44,219 nt of DNA from an uncultured Gammaproteobacteria bacterium (GCA_937899995.1 CALCCK010000017.1:1-44219); one strand, 5' to 3'. Counted from the stretch's first letter, positions 26,346 to 37,168 are shown. Notes: generated by a model from the sequence alone, not told the origin. Made by a program: numbers and translations.

Positions 26346-27821
26346 GTGGAAGGTAAAGAATTATTTTTAATGGTTGAGGCGATTTCTAATGAGAAAAACA
26401 TCTCGCAAGAGGATGTGCTCGAGTCTTTAGAAGAGGCGTTAGCAGTTGCAACAAAGAAACGCAACAATATTGATGCGTATGTTGAAATTGACAGAAAAAC
26501 CGGTGAGTTTAATACCTTTAGACAGTGGATGGTAATTGATGACGGTGAAAACTTTGTTGATGATGATGGTACTGAGTTTGATACAGAATTACACATTCAT
26601 GCCAAAGATGCGAATGGTGTAGCGGTTGATGACTTTGTACGTGAACCAATGGAAACTGAAGAATTTGGTCGTATTGCTGCTCAAATCGTAAAACAAGTCA
26701 TTATTCAAAAAGTACGTGAAGCTGAAAGAGAAGTTATTGTTGAAGACTATACCAAGCGTGTGGGTGAGGTGATCATGGTGACGGTTAAGCGTGTTGACCG
26801 AGGTAACGCCTATGTTGATATGGGTGGTGTTGATGGCATGATTTCTAAATTTGACTTAATTCCAAATGAATCAGTGCGTAAGAATGATCGTTTAAGAGCT
26901 TATATTAAAGAAGTGAAATCAAGCCCACGTGGCGCGCAAATTTTTTTGAGCCGTACAGTGCCTGAGATGATGATCGAGTTATTCGAGATGGAAGTACCAG
27001 AGATTTCTGAAGGTTTGATTGAGATTATGGGCGGTAGTCGTGATCCTGGTATTCGTTCAAAATTAGCCGTTAAAGCAAAAGACAAACGTCTTGATCCAAT
27101 TGGTTCTTGTATTGGTATGCGTGGTTCACGCGTGCAAGCGGTATCAAATGAGCTTAATGGCGAGCGTGTCGATATCATTCTTTGGGATGAGGATCCTGCA
27201 CAGTTTGTAATCAATGCTATGGCGCCTGCTGAGGTAAGTGCTATCATCGTTGATGAAGACAAAAATTCAATGGACATTGCTGTTGAAGATGACCAACTGG
27301 CCTTAGCAATTGGTCGTGGTGGTCAAAATATTAAATTGGCTTCACGCTTAACTGGTTGGAAGCTTAACGTTATGTCCGTTAGTGAGGCAGATGACAAACA
27401 AGCAGAAGAAAATCAAAAGACCAGTGAAAAATTAGCTGAAAAGTTAGGTGTTGATTCTGAAGTGGCCGGCGTGTTAATTGACGAAGGCTTTGGTAGTATT
27501 GACGAAGTTGCCGATGCAGATGCATCTAGTTTAGAAAGTATTGAAGAGTTTGACACTTCTATGGTTGAAGAATTACAAGAGCGTGCTTCTGATGCACAGT
27601 TAGTGCAGGCATTAAGTGATGCAGAATCTTCTGAAGTGTTGATGAGTGTTGAAGGTGTTAGTGAAGACTTGGCGCAAGCACTAATTGAATCAGATATTGC
27701 AACGGTAGATGACTTAGCAGAATTGTCAATCGATGAATTATTAGACATTCAAGATATGGACACTGAAGTGGCATCGGCTGTTATTATGACCGCAAGAGAA
27801 AACGAAGGATGGTTTGATTAA
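26346..27821 (+). CDS. nusA: Transcription termination/antitermination factor NusA
   Basis: An RNA polymerase-bound elongation factor. 491 residues starting at GTG with AGGAG 7 bp upstream. Order: N-terminal RNAP-binding domain (1-125, including VEAISNEKNIS), S1 domain (about 135-200), two KH domains (GSCIGMRGSRVQAV and LAIGRGGQNIKLA), then two acidic C-terminal repeats (about 365-490), as in the long gammaproteobacterial form that contacts the alpha CTD. Confidence 0.97.
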   Translation: MEGKELFLMVEAISNEKNISQEDVLESLEEALAVATKKRNNIDAYVEIDRKTGEFNTFRQWMVIDDGENFVDDDGTEFDTELHIHAKDANGVAVDDFVREPMETEEFGRIAAQIVKQVIIQKVREAEREVIVEDYTKRVGEVIMVTVKRVDRGNAYVDMGGVDGMISKFDLIPNESVRKNDRLRAYIKEVKSSPRGAQIFLSRTVPEMMIELFEMEVPEISEGLIEIMGGSRDPGIRSKLAVKAKDKRLDPIGSCIGMRGSRVQAVSNELNGERVDIILWDEDPAQFVINAMAPAEVSAIIVDEDKNSMDIAVEDDQLALAIGRGGQNIKLASRLTGWKLNVMSVSEADDKQAEENQKTSEKLAEKLGVDSEVAGVLIDEGFGSIDEVADADASSLESIEEFDTSMVEELQERASDAQLVQALSDAESSEVLMSVEGVSEDLAQALIESDIATVDDLAELSIDELLDIQDMDTEVASAVIMTARENEGWFD

Positions 27822-27879
27822 TTAAGTAAAGACAAATAAAACTTAATTAAAAACAAATAATAAATAATAGGCAAGCATT

Positions 27880-30294
27880 ATGGCACACACAGTTCAAACG
27901 TTATCTAAATTACTGAAAAAGACTACAGACGAGGTCATTACGATTCTAGCTAATGCAGGCGTTGATGGTAAGACCGTAGATTCTGAAATCTCAGCTGAGG
28001 AACGAAAAATTTTGATGGGTAGTTTGTCTAAACGCTCAACCAACAAGTCCAGTATGTCGGTTTCACACAAGCCTAGCACCAAATCAAGCGTAAATACTAC
28101 TGGTGTTAAAGTTCGGGTTAAGAAAAAGCGTGTTAAAAAAGAAGCAGCCCAAGAGGTTGACTCTGTTGATAATGAGGCTACGCTTAAAGCACAAGCTGCG
28201 CTAGATGCAGGCCGTGATGCAGATGAAAAATTATTAGCACAAGATGCTAAGCGTCAAGAAATGACGCGTTTGCAAAAAGATCAAGTACAAGCGCAAAAAG
28301 AACAGCAAAAGGTCGCCAAACAAAAAACGAAAGACGAAGTTGTTAATAAAACCATAACCCCTGCCGAAGACAAAAAACCAAAACGTTTACACAGAGTTCC
28401 AAGTAACAATGGGCGTCGACAACTGCATGTGGCTAGACATAATCCAAACCGCAAACTGAAGAAAAAAGACAGAACACGTTTAAGTCAAAAAATTCAAGAA
28501 GAACAAGCACAGCATGGCTTCCAAAAGCCAGTCGAAAAAGTGATTCATGAAGTGGCTGTACCTGACAATATTAAAGTCATAGACCTGGCACAAAAAATGA
28601 CAACCAAGGCTGGAGAAGTACTTAAAGTACTGATGGGTATGGGTGTGATGGTGACATTGAATGATGTAATCGACCAAGATACCGCATTACTAGTGGTTGA
28701 AGAGATGGGCCATAAGGGTGTTGCCAGCAAGGAAGAAACCATTGAAGACACGTTGATTGAACAATCAAAACCAACCGGCGATGAAAGCTTAAGACCACCA
28801 GTGGTAACCATTATGGGCCATGTTGATCACGGTAAAACCTCATTATTAGATTATATTCGTCAAGCCAAAGTGGCTGATAGCGAAGCAGGTGGAATTACCC
28901 AGCATATTGGCGCTTATCAAGTTCAAACTAATGATGGTGCCATTACTTTTATTGATACACCAGGACACGCAGCGTTTTCAAAAATGCGCGCTCGTGGCGC
29001 AAATTCAACCGATATTGTTATTTTAGTAGTAGCCGCTGATGACGGTGTAATGCCACAAACAATTGAATCAATCAAACATGCGCAAACTGCCGATGTACCA
29101 ATAATTGTAGCAATCAATAAGATTGACAAAGAAGGTGTAGACCTTGATAAGATCAAACAAGTACTTTCAACTCATGATGTGATTTCTGAAGACTGGGGCG
29201 GCGATGTAATGATGGTACCAGTGTCAGCTCACACAGGTGAAGGTATTGACGCCTTATTAGACGCCATTACATTAACGGCTGAGGTCTTAGAATTTTCAGC
29301 AGCAGTCAAAGGTCCAGCACAGGGCACTGTACTAGAGGCGCGACTTGAAAAAGGCCGTGGCAAGGTAACAACTATCTTAATACAATCAGGCACCTTGAAA
29401 AAAGGCGATATTATGATTGCTGGTTTGGAGTATGGAAAAGTTAAACAAATTGTTAACGATCAAGGCAAGGTATTGAAAGAAGCAGGCCCATCGACACCGG
29501 TTGAAGTGCTAGGTTTATCAGGCGTACCAAATGCTGGTGATGAAGTATTAGTGGTAGAGTCTGAGCGTAAGGCTCGTGAAGTGGCTAACTTTAGAAAAGC
29601 ACGTGATCGTGAAGCTGAGTTGCAAAAACAACAAGCTTCAAAAATGGAGAACTTCTTACAGAAGATGGAAGAAGGTGATGTTTCTACAGTTAATGTATTA
29701 TTGAAGTCCGATGTGCGAGGATCAGCACAGGCATTAGTAGAAGCCTTAGAAGAATTATCAACCGATGAAGTGCGTGTTAAAGTGGTGTCTAGTGGTGTGG
29801 GTGGTATTAACAATACTGACATTAACCTAGCATCAACATCAGGTGCATTGGTACTTGGTTTTAATGTGCGTGCCGATGCAGTGGCACGCAGAACAGCTGA
29901 CAATGAAGGTGTACGCATTGAATACTACTCAATTATTTATAATTTAATTGATGACGTGAAAGCCATCATGAGTGGCTTATTAAGTCCTGCATTGAGTGAA
30001 AATATTATTGGTATTGCTAATGTGAAAGACGTATTTAGATCACAGAAATTGGGCGATATTGCTGGCTGTATGGTTGAAGAAGGCGTGGTTAGAAAAGATT
30101 TACCAATTCGTGTACTGCGTGACAGTGTGGTTATTTTTGAAGGCGAACTAGAATCTTTAAGACGTTTCAAGGATGATGTTAAGGAAGTTAAATCAGGTAC
30201 CGAATGTGGTATCGGTGTAGCGGGTTATAACGACGTTCAACCAGGCGACCAGATCGAAGTATTTGAGCGCATTGAAACCGAACGTAGTTTATAA
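27880..30294 (+). CDS. infB: Translation initiation factor IF-2
   Basis: The GTPase that delivers fMet-tRNA to the 30S subunit. 804 residues: IF2N domain (1-50), a long charged linker (about 50-220, rich in Lys/Gln/Ala), a second IF2N-like domain, the G domain with [23 protein letters not shown] and NKID, and C-terminal domains C1-C2 ending [10 protein letters not shown]. Follows nusA by 58 bp. Served by the initiator tRNA gene upstream in the same cluster. Confidence 0.98.
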   Translation: MAHTVQTLSKLLKKTTDEVITILANAGVDGKTVDSEISAEERKILMGSLSKRSTNKSSMSVSHKPSTKSSVNTTGVKVRVKKKRVKKEAAQEVDSVDNEATLKAQAALDAGRDADEKLLAQDAKRQEMTRLQKDQVQAQKEQQKVAKQKTKDEVVNKTITPAEDKKPKRLHRVPSNNGRRQLHVARHNPNRKLKKKDRTRLSQKIQEEQAQHGFQKPVEKVIHEVAVPDNIKVIDLAQKMTTKAGEVLKVLMGMGVMVTLNDVIDQDTALLVVEEMGHKGVASKEETIEDTLIEQSKPTGDESLRPPVVTIMGHVDHGKTSLLDYIRQAKVADSEAGGITQHIGAYQVQTNDGAITFIDTPGHAAFSKMRARGANSTDIVILVVAADDGVMPQTIESIKHAQTADVPIIVAINKIDKEGVDLDKIKQVLSTHDVISEDWGGDVMMVPVSAHTGEGIDALLDAITLTAEVLEFSAAVKGPAQGTVLEARLEKGRGKVTTILIQSGTLKKGDIMIAGLEYGKVKQIVNDQGKVLKEAGPSTPVEVLGLSGVPNAGDEVLVVESERKAREVANFRKARDREAELQKQQASKMENFLQKMEEGDVSTVNVLLKSDVRGSAQALVEALEELSTDEVRVKVVSSGVGGINNTDINLASTSGALVLGFNVRADAVARRTADNEGVRIEYYSIIYNLIDDVKAIMSGLLSPALSENIIGIANVKDVFRSQKLGDIAGCMVEEGVVRKDLPIRVLRDSVVIFEGELESLRRFKDDVKEVKSGTECGIGVAGYNDVQPGDQIEVFERIETERSL

Positions 30295-30310
30295 AAACAT
30301 CCTTTAGTTA

Positions 30311-30649
30311 ATGGCAGAGCAACCTTCCTACCGAGTTGAACGTGTTAATGAGCTAATTCGTCGTGAGTTAGTGATACTCTTAAAAAACGAAACCAAAGAT
30401 CCGAGACTCCAATCAGTAAGTGTGACCGATGTCTTGTCCAGTCGTGATCTTAGTAGCGCCAAGGTGTTTTATACTGTACCAGAATCCGATCAAGCAACGG
30501 TTGAGGTTTTATTAAACAAAGCCAGTGGTTTTTTCCGTTCGCGCTTGTCAAAAAAACTAGATCTGCGTCATACACCAGCATTAAAGTTTATCTTTGATCC
30601 TGCACCGAATGCCGGTGCTAGAATCGAAGATTTGTTGTCTAAACTTTAA
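30311..30649 (+). CDS. rbfA: 30S ribosome-binding factor A
   Basis: A cold-adaptation and 16S 5'-end maturation factor of the KH fold. 112 residues with RVERVNELIRRELVILL at the start and LRHTPALKFIFDP in the C-terminal half. It lies 16 bp after infB and 11 bp before truB. Confidence 0.95.
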   Translation: MAEQPSYRVERVNELIRRELVILLKNETKDPRLQSVSVTDVLSSRDLSSAKVFYTVPESDQATVEVLLNKASGFFRSRLSKKLDLRHTPALKFIFDPAPNAGARIEDLLSKL

Positions 30650-30660
30650 CGCATTGCCAA

Positions 30661-31572
30661 GTGTCTAGGCGCAACCCAAAAGGCAGAGAGGTTAATGGCA
30701 TTGTCTTGCTTGATAAAGACACTGGTCTAAGCTCAAATGCCGCCCTGCAAAAAGTCAAACGATTATTCTTCGCTAAAAAGGCAGGTCATACAGGTGCCCT
30801 AGATCCATTGGCCAGTGGTATTCTACCGATCTGCTTAGGCCAAGCAACCAAGGTGGCAGGATTTTTACTCGATGACGACAAACGTTATTTTGTACGCGGG
30901 CAATTTGGCCAAATTACTGATACGGGTGATGCTGAAGGCGAGATAATCAAAATCCAACCTTTTGAACATTTGATTGATGAAGAAATTCACATGGCTGTTA
31001 ATCAGTTTGTTGGAGATATTGAACAGATACCACCGATGTACTCGGCATTAAAAAAAGACGGGCAGCCTCTATACAAGTTAGCTAGACAAGGTATTGAGAT
31101 TGATAGGCCACCACGCCCAGTCACCATTCGTCGTATTGATTATTTGGGTTACGAACAGGGGGTTGTGAGTTTGGAAGTATCTTGCTCTAAGGGTACTTAT
31201 ATTCGTACTTTGATCGAAGATATTGGCAACAAGCTGGGTTGTGGTGCGCACGTGATTGAGCTTCGACGCACAGGTTTTGCGCACATTGATATTACTCAGA
31301 CGATTAAATTTTCAGACTTGGAGAAACTAGCCACTGATGATTATCAAAAACTAGATGAAAAGATATTTGCCACACAAGATATGTTGCCAAATTTTGATAG
31401 CGCCTACCTTGACGAGCAACAAACGATTGACATTAAATATGGCAGATCAATTGTCTTCGATACACCTCATCCATTTGAGATAATTAAGTTGTTTGATCGC
31501 CACAAGCAGTTTTTAGGCATTGGCGAGCCAAATGAAGATGGGGGCATTAAACCCAAGCGATTATTCATTTAA
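30661..31572 (+). CDS. truB: tRNA pseudouridine(55) synthase
   Basis: Makes pseudouridine-55 in the T loop of tRNAs. 303 residues from a GTG start. The catalytic Asp lies in HTGALDPLASGILP (about residue 44). Other conserved blocks are QIPPMYSALKKDGQPLY and CSKGTYIRTLIEDIG. The C-terminal PUA-like part ends KPKRLFI. No strong Shine-Dalgarno is visible before the GTG; coupling to rbfA is likely. Confidence 0.96.
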   Translation: MSRRNPKGREVNGIVLLDKDTGLSSNAALQKVKRLFFAKKAGHTGALDPLASGILPICLGQATKVAGFLLDDDKRYFVRGQFGQITDTGDAEGEIIKIQPFEHLIDEEIHMAVNQFVGDIEQIPPMYSALKKDGQPLYKLARQGIEIDRPPRPVTIRRIDYLGYEQGVVSLEVSCSKGTYIRTLIEDIGNKLGCGAHVIELRRTGFAHIDITQTIKFSDLEKLATDDYQKLDEKIFATQDMLPNFDSAYLDEQQTIDIKYGRSIVFDTPHPFEIIKLFDRHKQFLGIGEPNEDGGIKPKRLFI

Positions 31573-31593
31573 GAATTGACTATAATCTAGTTC

Positions 31594-32232
31594 ATGAATA
31601 CTGGAAAGAGTAAAAAAAACGCATTAGTTGGTTATTATTTTGACGATAACCTAATGCGCAGCGTTAAGGGTGATAGTAGCTTGCGAGATAGCGTTTATAA
31701 TCGTAAACGTACTCTGAATTTAGTAGATGAAAATATTGATAAATTGTTAGAAGTCATCTTATTTTTATTACTGTCTACTGGTATTTATCGTATTGTGATT
31801 GGGCTTAATAACGGTGAGATTAAGACTTCATCGGTATTTGATCCGTTTAATGTTGAAGTACATTTGGCCGAAGATTTATTAGTACCAGATTATGTTTTCA
31901 ATCATTTTGGTATGATTGCTCTGGATGAAAAAGAAGCGTTGATTAAGCGTTATTACCATATGCTTGAGCACGATCATGCATTTGAATATTTATCTGAAGA
32001 ATGGCAAGGAGCATTCCATGCGCGTAACGAAAGCATGAAACAACTCACAGACGAAGACGAGCTTAGATACATCATCGAGCACATTCCTGCCTTACGTAAT
32101 TTAGAGGGTTATTATTTACGTTCAGCAGTGATTAATTTATTTAATTCAACTATTTCTATGTCGTTTAATTGCGATGGTACGCAAATTATGTCGCATAAAA
32201 AATTTAGAGAGTTTATTGAAGAATACGTATGA
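31594..32232 (+). CDS. Conserved-looking hypothetical protein in the nusA-infB-purD operon
   Basis: A 212-residue protein of unknown family. It has one hydrophobic segment (about 50-66, LEVILFLLLSTGIYRIVIGL) that could be a buried helix and not a membrane span, then a charged, largely helical C-terminal half (DEKEALIKRYYHMLEH, DEDELRYIIEHIPALRNLEGYYLR). No catalytic motif, Cys cluster or signal peptide. It starts 21 bp after truB and overlaps purD by 4 bp, so it is co-translated with housekeeping genes. That supports a real gene. Confidence 0.75.
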   Translation: MNTGKSKKNALVGYYFDDNLMRSVKGDSSLRDSVYNRKRTLNLVDENIDKLLEVILFLLLSTGIYRIVIGLNNGEIKTSSVFDPFNVEVHLAEDLLVPDYVFNHFGMIALDEKEALIKRYYHMLEHDHAFEYLSEEWQGAFHARNESMKQLTDEDELRYIIEHIPALRNLEGYYLRSAVINLFNSTISMSFNCDGTQIMSHKKFREFIEEYV

Positions 32233-33494
32233 AGATTTTAGTAATAGGAAGTGGTGGCCGAGAGCATGCTTTGGCTTGGCAATGTGCCAAATTTAATGAT
32301 GTTAAAGAGGTGTTTGTTGCGCCAGGCAATGCAGGCACTGAGTTAGAAGACAAACTCACTAATATTAATATCGGATCAGAAGACATCGATGGACTGATTG
32401 CTTTTGTAAAAGATAACCAAGTTAATCTTACCATTGTTGGCCCTGAAGGACCATTAGTGATTGGCGTGGTTGATCGTTTTCAAGCTGAAGGCTTGGCTAT
32501 TTTTGGCCCAACACAGGCAGCATCTCAGTTAGAAGGGTCTAAGGCTTTTTGTAAAGATTTTCTTGATCGTAATAATATTCCAACTGCTAACTATGATGTC
32601 TTTACTGAGGTAGGGCCAGCGGTAAAATACGTAGAAGAAAAAGGCACGCCAATCGTTATTAAAGCCGACGGCTTAGCCGCAGGCAAGGGTGTGATTATTG
32701 CCAATACGCAAAGTGAAGCCGTTAATGCTATTAACGACATGCTTGAAGGCAATCGATTCGGCAAGGCAGGATCTCGCGTGGTGATTGAAGAATTTTTAGT
32801 CGGTGAAGAAGCAAGTTTTATCGTCATGGTAGATGGTAAAAATATCTTACCAATGGCCACTTCTCAAGATCACAAGGCCCGCGATAATGGTGACAAAGGC
32901 CCTAATACTGGTGGCATGGGGGCGTATTCCCCCGCACCGATTGTAACCGATGAGATTTTCCAATCGGTAATGGACAGTGTGATTCGCCCAACGGTTGATG
33001 GCATGGCAGCAGAGGGTAATTCGTATACGGGCTTCTTATATGCAGGCTTGATGATTGATCAAAACAATAATTTTAAAGTATTGGAATATAACTGTCGCTT
33101 TGGCGATCCAGAAACTCAGCCAATCATGATGCGCCTTCAATCAAACTTAGCAGAGTTATGTTTATTGGCCACAAAAGGTCAGCTGGATGAAGCCACCATT
33201 GAATGGGATGAGCGCTCAGCTATGGGCGTGGTATTGGCGGCTAATGGTTATCCTAATGCTTATCCATCGGGTGAAGTAATCGGTTTACCAGTAGACAATG
33301 CCGAGGCAAAAGTTTTTCATGCCGGCACCAAGATGGATAACGGTTCAGTGGTAACTAGTGGTGGTCGTGTGCTTTGCGCTACGGCACTCGGTGCCGATAC
33401 TAAAGATGCGCAAACAAATGCTTATACATTGCTTGAAAAAATCAACTGGCCAACAGCGTACTATCGTACAGACATCGGCTTTAAGGCATTATAG
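32229..33494 (+). CDS. purD: Phosphoribosylamine-glycine ligase (GAR synthetase)
   Basis: The second step of purine synthesis, an ATP-grasp ligase. 421 residues. N-terminus [18 protein letters not shown]-grasp loop [15 protein letters not shown]; the [10 protein letters not shown] block and metal site [16 protein letters not shown] are intact. The start overlaps the hypothetical gene upstream (ATGA). Confidence 0.97.
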   Translation: MKILVIGSGGREHALAWQCAKFNDVKEVFVAPGNAGTELEDKLTNINIGSEDIDGLIAFVKDNQVNLTIVGPEGPLVIGVVDRFQAEGLAIFGPTQAASQLEGSKAFCKDFLDRNNIPTANYDVFTEVGPAVKYVEEKGTPIVIKADGLAAGKGVIIANTQSEAVNAINDMLEGNRFGKAGSRVVIEEFLVGEEASFIVMVDGKNILPMATSQDHKARDNGDKGPNTGGMGAYSPAPIVTDEIFQSVMDSVIRPTVDGMAAEGNSYTGFLYAGLMIDQNNNFKVLEYNCRFGDPETQPIMMRLQSNLAELCLLATKGQLDEATIEWDERSAMGVVLAANGYPNAYPSGEVIGLPVDNAEAKVFHAGTKMDNGSVVTSGGRVLCATALGADTKDAQTNAYTLLEKINWPTAYYRTDIGFKAL

Positions 33495-33496
33495 AT

Positions 33497-34060
33497 TTGA
33501 TTATTGTCGGGGTTGATGAGGCAGGCCGTGGCCCACTCGTAGGCTCTGTAGTAGCTGGCGCAGTTATCCTGCCGAATGATTTTGACTTACCAGGGCTAAC
33601 TGATTCAAAAAAACTCAGCGAGAAAAAACGCGAGACATTGTATGCATTAATCATTCAACAATGTCAATGGGCAGTTGGCGAATCAAGCCCTCAAGAGATT
33701 GATGAAATCAATATCTTACAAGCAACTATGCTAGCCATGAAGCGAGCTGTCGAGAATTTAAATATCAAATACGATCAAGTACTGGTGGATGGTAATCGTT
33801 GCCCAGAGCTTGAAAACTGTCAATCAATTATCAAAGGGGATTTGACTGAGCCGGTGATTTCAGCTGCCTCGATTATTGCCAAAGTGACACGAGATAGGCA
33901 AATGGTTGCGCTAGATGAACAGTATCCAGAATATGGTTTCGCCAAGCATAAGGGTTATGGAACAAAGGTTCATCTTCAAGCGCTGGCAGAGTTCGGTGCG
34001 ATCAAATACCAACATCGATATTCTTTCGCACCCATTAAGCGAGTGCGAATATCAAATTAG
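33497..34060 (+). CDS. rnhB: Ribonuclease HII
   Basis: Removes ribonucleotides from RNA-DNA hybrids. 187 residues from a TTG start 2 bp after the purD stop; no ATG upstream in frame. Active-site motifs [12 protein letters not shown] (first two acidic residues), VDGNRCPE and [12 protein letters not shown] are present. Its end overlaps the convergent dolP by 4 bp. Confidence 0.95.
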   Translation: MIIVGVDEAGRGPLVGSVVAGAVILPNDFDLPGLTDSKKLSEKKRETLYALIIQQCQWAVGESSPQEIDEINILQATMLAMKRAVENLNIKYDQVLVDGNRCPELENCQSIIKGDLTEPVISAASIIAKVTRDRQMVALDEQYPEYGFAKHKGYGTKVHLQALAEFGAIKYQHRYSFAPIKRVRISN

Positions 34061-34794
34061 AAGCTTGTTCCAGTCGTGCCAGTTAATTGATTAATTTTTT
34101 CTTGAATTTTGGCTTTTTCTGCTTCCAGATTGGCTATTTTCTGTTTTAATTTTGCCTTCTTAATCGATTCAGTTACTTGAAGTTTGTCGCGCATAATCTC
34201 AACTACTGGTCTGGTCTTTAAATAATCAAACAGTCTAACTACTTGTTTAATGCCTTTGGCTTTAGTCACTATTTTGACAGCCTTATCAGCCTCACGTTTG
34301 GTAACTGCACCCATCAAATAAACTGTTTGTGCTTCAGTCATGACACGCACGTGTGTTGGATGAAAAACTTCTTGATTCTGAAACATTGCCTCAACCTGCA
34401 AGGTAATAGCTGAATCTCTTGCTCTTTTTAATAGGCTACTACTAGATCTGACAGACACTTCATTAAATACTTGCTTAATGGCTGGAGATTGACGCTTTGC
34501 TTGTTTACTAATGTAGGCACGTAGCGCTTTGTTTGGTGCCTCGCCAGTAATAAGTACCGCCTTATTGTAAATTAGAAAATTAAGATGTGCATCATCAAGT
34601 TTAGGGTCTTTAGCCACCCAGGTGGCTAATTTTAAATAAGTAGTTTTGTCATCTAATATAACACCAGCACTGCGACGATCATTATTAACAGCAATAATAG
34701 AACTAATGCTAGATATGCCTTGGATTGCAGGCAGGCAACTACTTAGTAATACAGAATGAACAATTAGTAATGCAAGTAAGGCCAATTTTTTCAT
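34057..34794 (-). CDS. dolP: BON-domain outer-membrane lipoprotein (DolP/YraP-like)
   Basis: An envelope-integrity lipoprotein. 245 residues with a lipoprotein signal (LLSSC, Cys about 20), then two BON domains (about 50-120 with [19 protein letters not shown], and about 125-195 with [18 protein letters not shown]). A lysine-rich coiled-coil tail (about 210-240, [20 protein letters not shown]) extends beyond the E. coli protein, which is about 190 residues. It lies 8 bp after the yraN remnant. The yraN-dolP order matches E. coli, minus diaA. Confidence 0.9.
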   Translation of the reverse strand: MKKLALLALLIVHSVLLSSCLPAIQGISSISSIIAVNNDRRSAGVILDDKTTYLKLATWVAKDPKLDDAHLNFLIYNKAVLITGEAPNKALRAYISKQAKRQSPAIKQVFNEVSVRSSSSLLKRARDSAITLQVEAMFQNQEVFHPTHVRVMTEAQTVYLMGAVTKREADKAVKIVTKAKGIKQVVRLFDYLKTRPVVEIMRDKLQVTESIKKAKLKQKIANLEAEKAKIQEKINQLTGTTGTSF

Positions 34795-34802
34795 GTGATT
34801 TC

Positions 34803-35176
34803 CTAAAGCGAGAACGCGTCTTTAATCCAATTGATTTTAGGATATTTTAAATCAGATTCGACATCGACAACATCAAACCGACAGATAAATTCTTGATACT
34901 TTGAATGCTGTTGAAGATAGTGCTGTGCAGTACGAATCAGTTTACTTTGTTTGTAGAGCGATCAACCGTATCAGTGGCTGAGATAAATTGATCATTTTGA
35001 CGATAACGAACTTCAACAAAAACTAGTGTTTGTTCTGATTTATCAAGCATAATAATGTTTATTTCACCACACTTGGTTAAATAGTTTTGTTCGATTAGTT
35101 GCAAGTCATTTTCTTGCAAATAGATCAGCGCTAGGTTTTCTGCTTGGTTGCCGGTTTGTCGTTTGAAGCTAAACAT
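34803..35176 (-). pseudogene. yraN: YraN family (UPF0102) endonuclease-like protein, frameshifted
   Basis: The intact frame 35176-34937 gives the YraN N-terminus (GNQAENLALIYLQEN, CGEINIIMLD, FVEVRYRQN) but ends after 79 residues at a TGA. Shifting frame near 34950 restores the usual C-terminus: KQSKLIRTAQHYLQ, RFDVV and INWIKDAFSL, stopping at 34803. Repaired length is about 122 residues, as expected. It is either a genuine single-indel pseudogene or an assembly error. It starts 6 bp from the divergent rsmI ATG. Confidence 0.88.
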
Positions 35177-35182
35177 GGATTT

Positions 35183-36007
35183 ATGTCGTTATATATTGTT
35201 GCTACACCGATCGGAAATTTAGATGATATCACCTTTAGGGCGATTGAAATACTAAAAACTGTTGATGTAATTTTGGCAGAAGACACCCGTCATAGTAAAC
35301 GACTGCTTGATTATTACGACATTGCCACGCCAATGCGTGCGTTTCATGAGCACAATGAAACCCAGAAAACAGCCACTGTTATTAACGAACTACTCAGCGG
35401 TAAAAACATGGCACTGATTAGTGATGCTGGCACACCATTGATTAGTGATCCGGGCTATGTGTTGGTAAGCGAGGCTAAAAAAGCAGGTGCTGATGTGGTG
35501 CCAATCCCTGGACCAAGTGCTATTATTAGCGCTTTATCCGTTGCCGGTATTGCCAGTGATCGCTTTAGTTTTTTCGGATTTCTACCAGCCAAACAGACTG
35601 CGCGACTCAAGGCGATACAAGACAGTGCGCATCTAGATGAAACGGCAATATTTTATGAATCGCCCAAACGCATTTTAGCCAGTCTGCTTGATTGTCAGTC
35701 TGTGTTGGGTGATGAGCGAGTGGTTTGCTTAGCCAAAGAAATTACCAAATCGTTTGAAACCATCAAAACAGATATCTTACCTAATTTGATTGATTATTTG
35801 CAAGCGGATGATGCCCACCAAAAAGGTGAATTCGTCATTCTAATTTCAGGCATTGATAAAAATAACAAAGTGATTGGCGAGGCGCAATTAGATAAAATAT
35901 TACCGATATTGCTGAGTGAAATGGGCACCTCAAAAGCCGCTAAGTTGGCTGCTAAAATCACCGGTATTGATAAAAAACATTGCTATCAAAGGGCGATTGA
36001 ATTATGA
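35183..36007 (+). CDS. rsmI: 16S rRNA (cytidine-1402 2'-O)-methyltransferase RsmI
   Basis: Methylates the ribose of C1402 in the decoding centre. 274 residues from the ATG at 35183 (MSLYIVATPIGNLDDIT). An upstream GTG (35144) lies inside yraN and gives a non-family extension. The SAM-binding tetrapyrrole-methylase fold is shown by ISDAGTPLISDPG and PIPGPSAIISAL, with FYESPKRI further on. It overlaps the next gene by 4 bp. The divergent rsmI/yraN arrangement is conserved with E. coli. Confidence 0.95.
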   Translation: MSLYIVATPIGNLDDITFRAIEILKTVDVILAEDTRHSKRLLDYYDIATPMRAFHEHNETQKTATVINELLSGKNMALISDAGTPLISDPGYVLVSEAKKAGADVVPIPGPSAIISALSVAGIASDRFSFFGFLPAKQTARLKAIQDSAHLDETAIFYESPKRILASLLDCQSVLGDERVVCLAKEITKSFETIKTDILPNLIDYLQADDAHQKGEFVILISGIDKNNKVIGEAQLDKILPILLSEMGTSKAAKLAAKITGIDKKHCYQRAIEL

Positions 36008-36315
36008 GTTATTACACACAGCATATCTTTTTTTGCAATAACGTGCGTGATGAGGGTAAAGCCTGTTGTTCACAATTAGGCGCTGGTGATATGTATCGTT
36101 ATGCTAAAGATAAGTGTCGCAACGATGGTATTCTGGGTGAAGGTAAAATTGGTGTCAGTGAATCGCGCTGTTTAGGTCGATGTGAGCATGGGCCAGTGGC
36201 CGTTGTATATCCCGATAATGTTTGGTATCAATATATTGATGAAGATGATATCGATGAAATTATCACCGAGCATTTGATTGGCGGTAATGTGGTAAAGCGC
36301 TTACAAATCAAGTAA
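36004..36315 (+). CDS. Thioredoxin-like [2Fe-2S] ferredoxin
   Basis: A 103-residue protein of the (2Fe-2S) thioredoxin-like ferredoxin family. Likely cluster ligands are Cys in FFCNNVRDEGKACC and in RCLGRCEHGPVAVVYP. Such proteins (Azotobacter Fd/Shethna type) carry electrons of unknown partner. ATG overlaps the rsmI stop; the 3' end overlaps coaE by 15 bp, tail to tail. Confidence 0.88.
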   Translation: MSYYTQHIFFCNNVRDEGKACCSQLGAGDMYRYAKDKCRNDGILGEGKIGVSESRCLGRCEHGPVAVVYPDNVWYQYIDEDDIDEIITEHLIGGNVVKRLQIK

Positions 36316-36906
36316 TTTTTTTGCTAAATCTTGTACTTTTTGCTCTATTTCAAAAATTTCCGAATTATTTTCTAAAATATCGGTTGGTAATTTTTTAACT
36401 AAAGCTAAGCGTTGTTCTCGGCTAGCTTGTGCTGAAATCATCTTTTGAGCAAGAATTTTGTCCATATTCTTACGCCTTATCAGTCTTTTTAGTTGATTTT
36501 TTTCGTTACAATCCACCACAATGGCGCGATCGAACAAAGGTGATAGGTTTTGCTCGACTAGTAATGGCACTTCAACGACAACCAGATGAGCATTGAGTTT
36601 TTCGATGTCCATTTGCATTTTTTCCAATATTTTAGGATGCAAAATTTCTTCAATTAATTTTTGATTGTCCGGATTGTCAAACAATTGCTGGCGCAAAGCT
36701 TCTCGATTAAGACTTTTATCTGAGTTAAGAATGGTGTTCCCAAAGTTTGATACCAATTCACCTAAGCCTTTAGTATTAGGCATTACGACTTCTCGTGCAA
36801 TCACATCAAGGTCAATAACAAGCATGCCCAATTTTTTAAAAATTTGGCTAACGCTCGACTTGCCGCAAGCAATACCACCAGTGAGTGCAATTTTAAGGGC
36901 TGTCAT
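36301..36906 (-). CDS. coaE: Dephospho-CoA kinase
   Basis: The last step of coenzyme A synthesis. 201 residues from the ATG at 36906 (MTALKIALTGGIACGKSS); a TTG 18 bp further out adds atypical residues. P-loop GGIACGKSS, VIDLDVIAREVV and VVEVPLLVEQ are conserved. Last core gene before tRNA-Met and the accessory region. Confidence 0.95.
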   Translation of the reverse strand: MTALKIALTGGIACGKSSVSQIFKKLGMLVIDLDVIAREVVMPNTKGLGELVSNFGNTILNSDKSLNREALRQQLFDNPDNQKLIEEILHPKILEKMQMDIEKLNAHLVVVEVPLLVEQNLSPLFDRAIVVDCNEKNQLKRLIRRKNMDKILAQKMISAQASREQRLALVKKLPTDILENNSEIFEIEQKVQDLAKKLLDL

Positions 36907-37005
36907 GGCTATTGATTTTATCAACTGTGCAAATTGAATAGTAACAATATTTGTAAGCTAGCTATTGACATTATTGCCAAATATCCCGATAATACACGCT
37001 CTTTT

Positions 37006-37082
37006 GGTTATGTAGCTCAGCTGGTTAGAGCACAGCATTCATAATGCTGGGGTCGGTGGTTCAAGTCCACCTATAACCACCA
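37006..37082 (+). tRNA. Elongator tRNA-Met(CAT), likely integration site
   Basis: A 77-nt cloverleaf with CCA: acceptor GGTTATG, anticodon arm AGCATTCATAATGCT with CAT, T arm GGTGGTTCAAGTCCACC. Its 1-72 pair is a normal G-C, as in elongator Met. Phage-type debris and a switch from core to accessory genes start directly at its 3' end. Confidence 0.95.
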
Positions 37083-37088
37083 TATTCT

Positions 37089-37108
37089 ATAAGGCTTTAA
37101 GCCTTTTC
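37089..37108 (+). terminator. Terminator after tRNA-Met
   Basis: AAGGCT-TTA-AGCCTTTT forms a short 6-bp stem with a T run, 8 bp after the CCA. Confidence 0.6.
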
Positions 37109-37129
37109 ATTAAATTCAATATTTATTCA

Positions 37130-37148
37130 GGGTACGCCACGGGTACGC
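37130..37148. repeat. Tandem 8-bp direct repeats next to tRNA-Met
   Basis: GGGTACGC occurs twice (37130-37137 and 37141-37148), separated by CAC, an 11-bp period or about one helical turn. Short tandem repeats beside a tRNA 3' end resemble integrase arm-binding sites of an integrated element. No integrase gene remains in the window. Confidence 0.45.
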
Positions 37149-37168
37149 TTTTGGATTTTTTAACGCCT

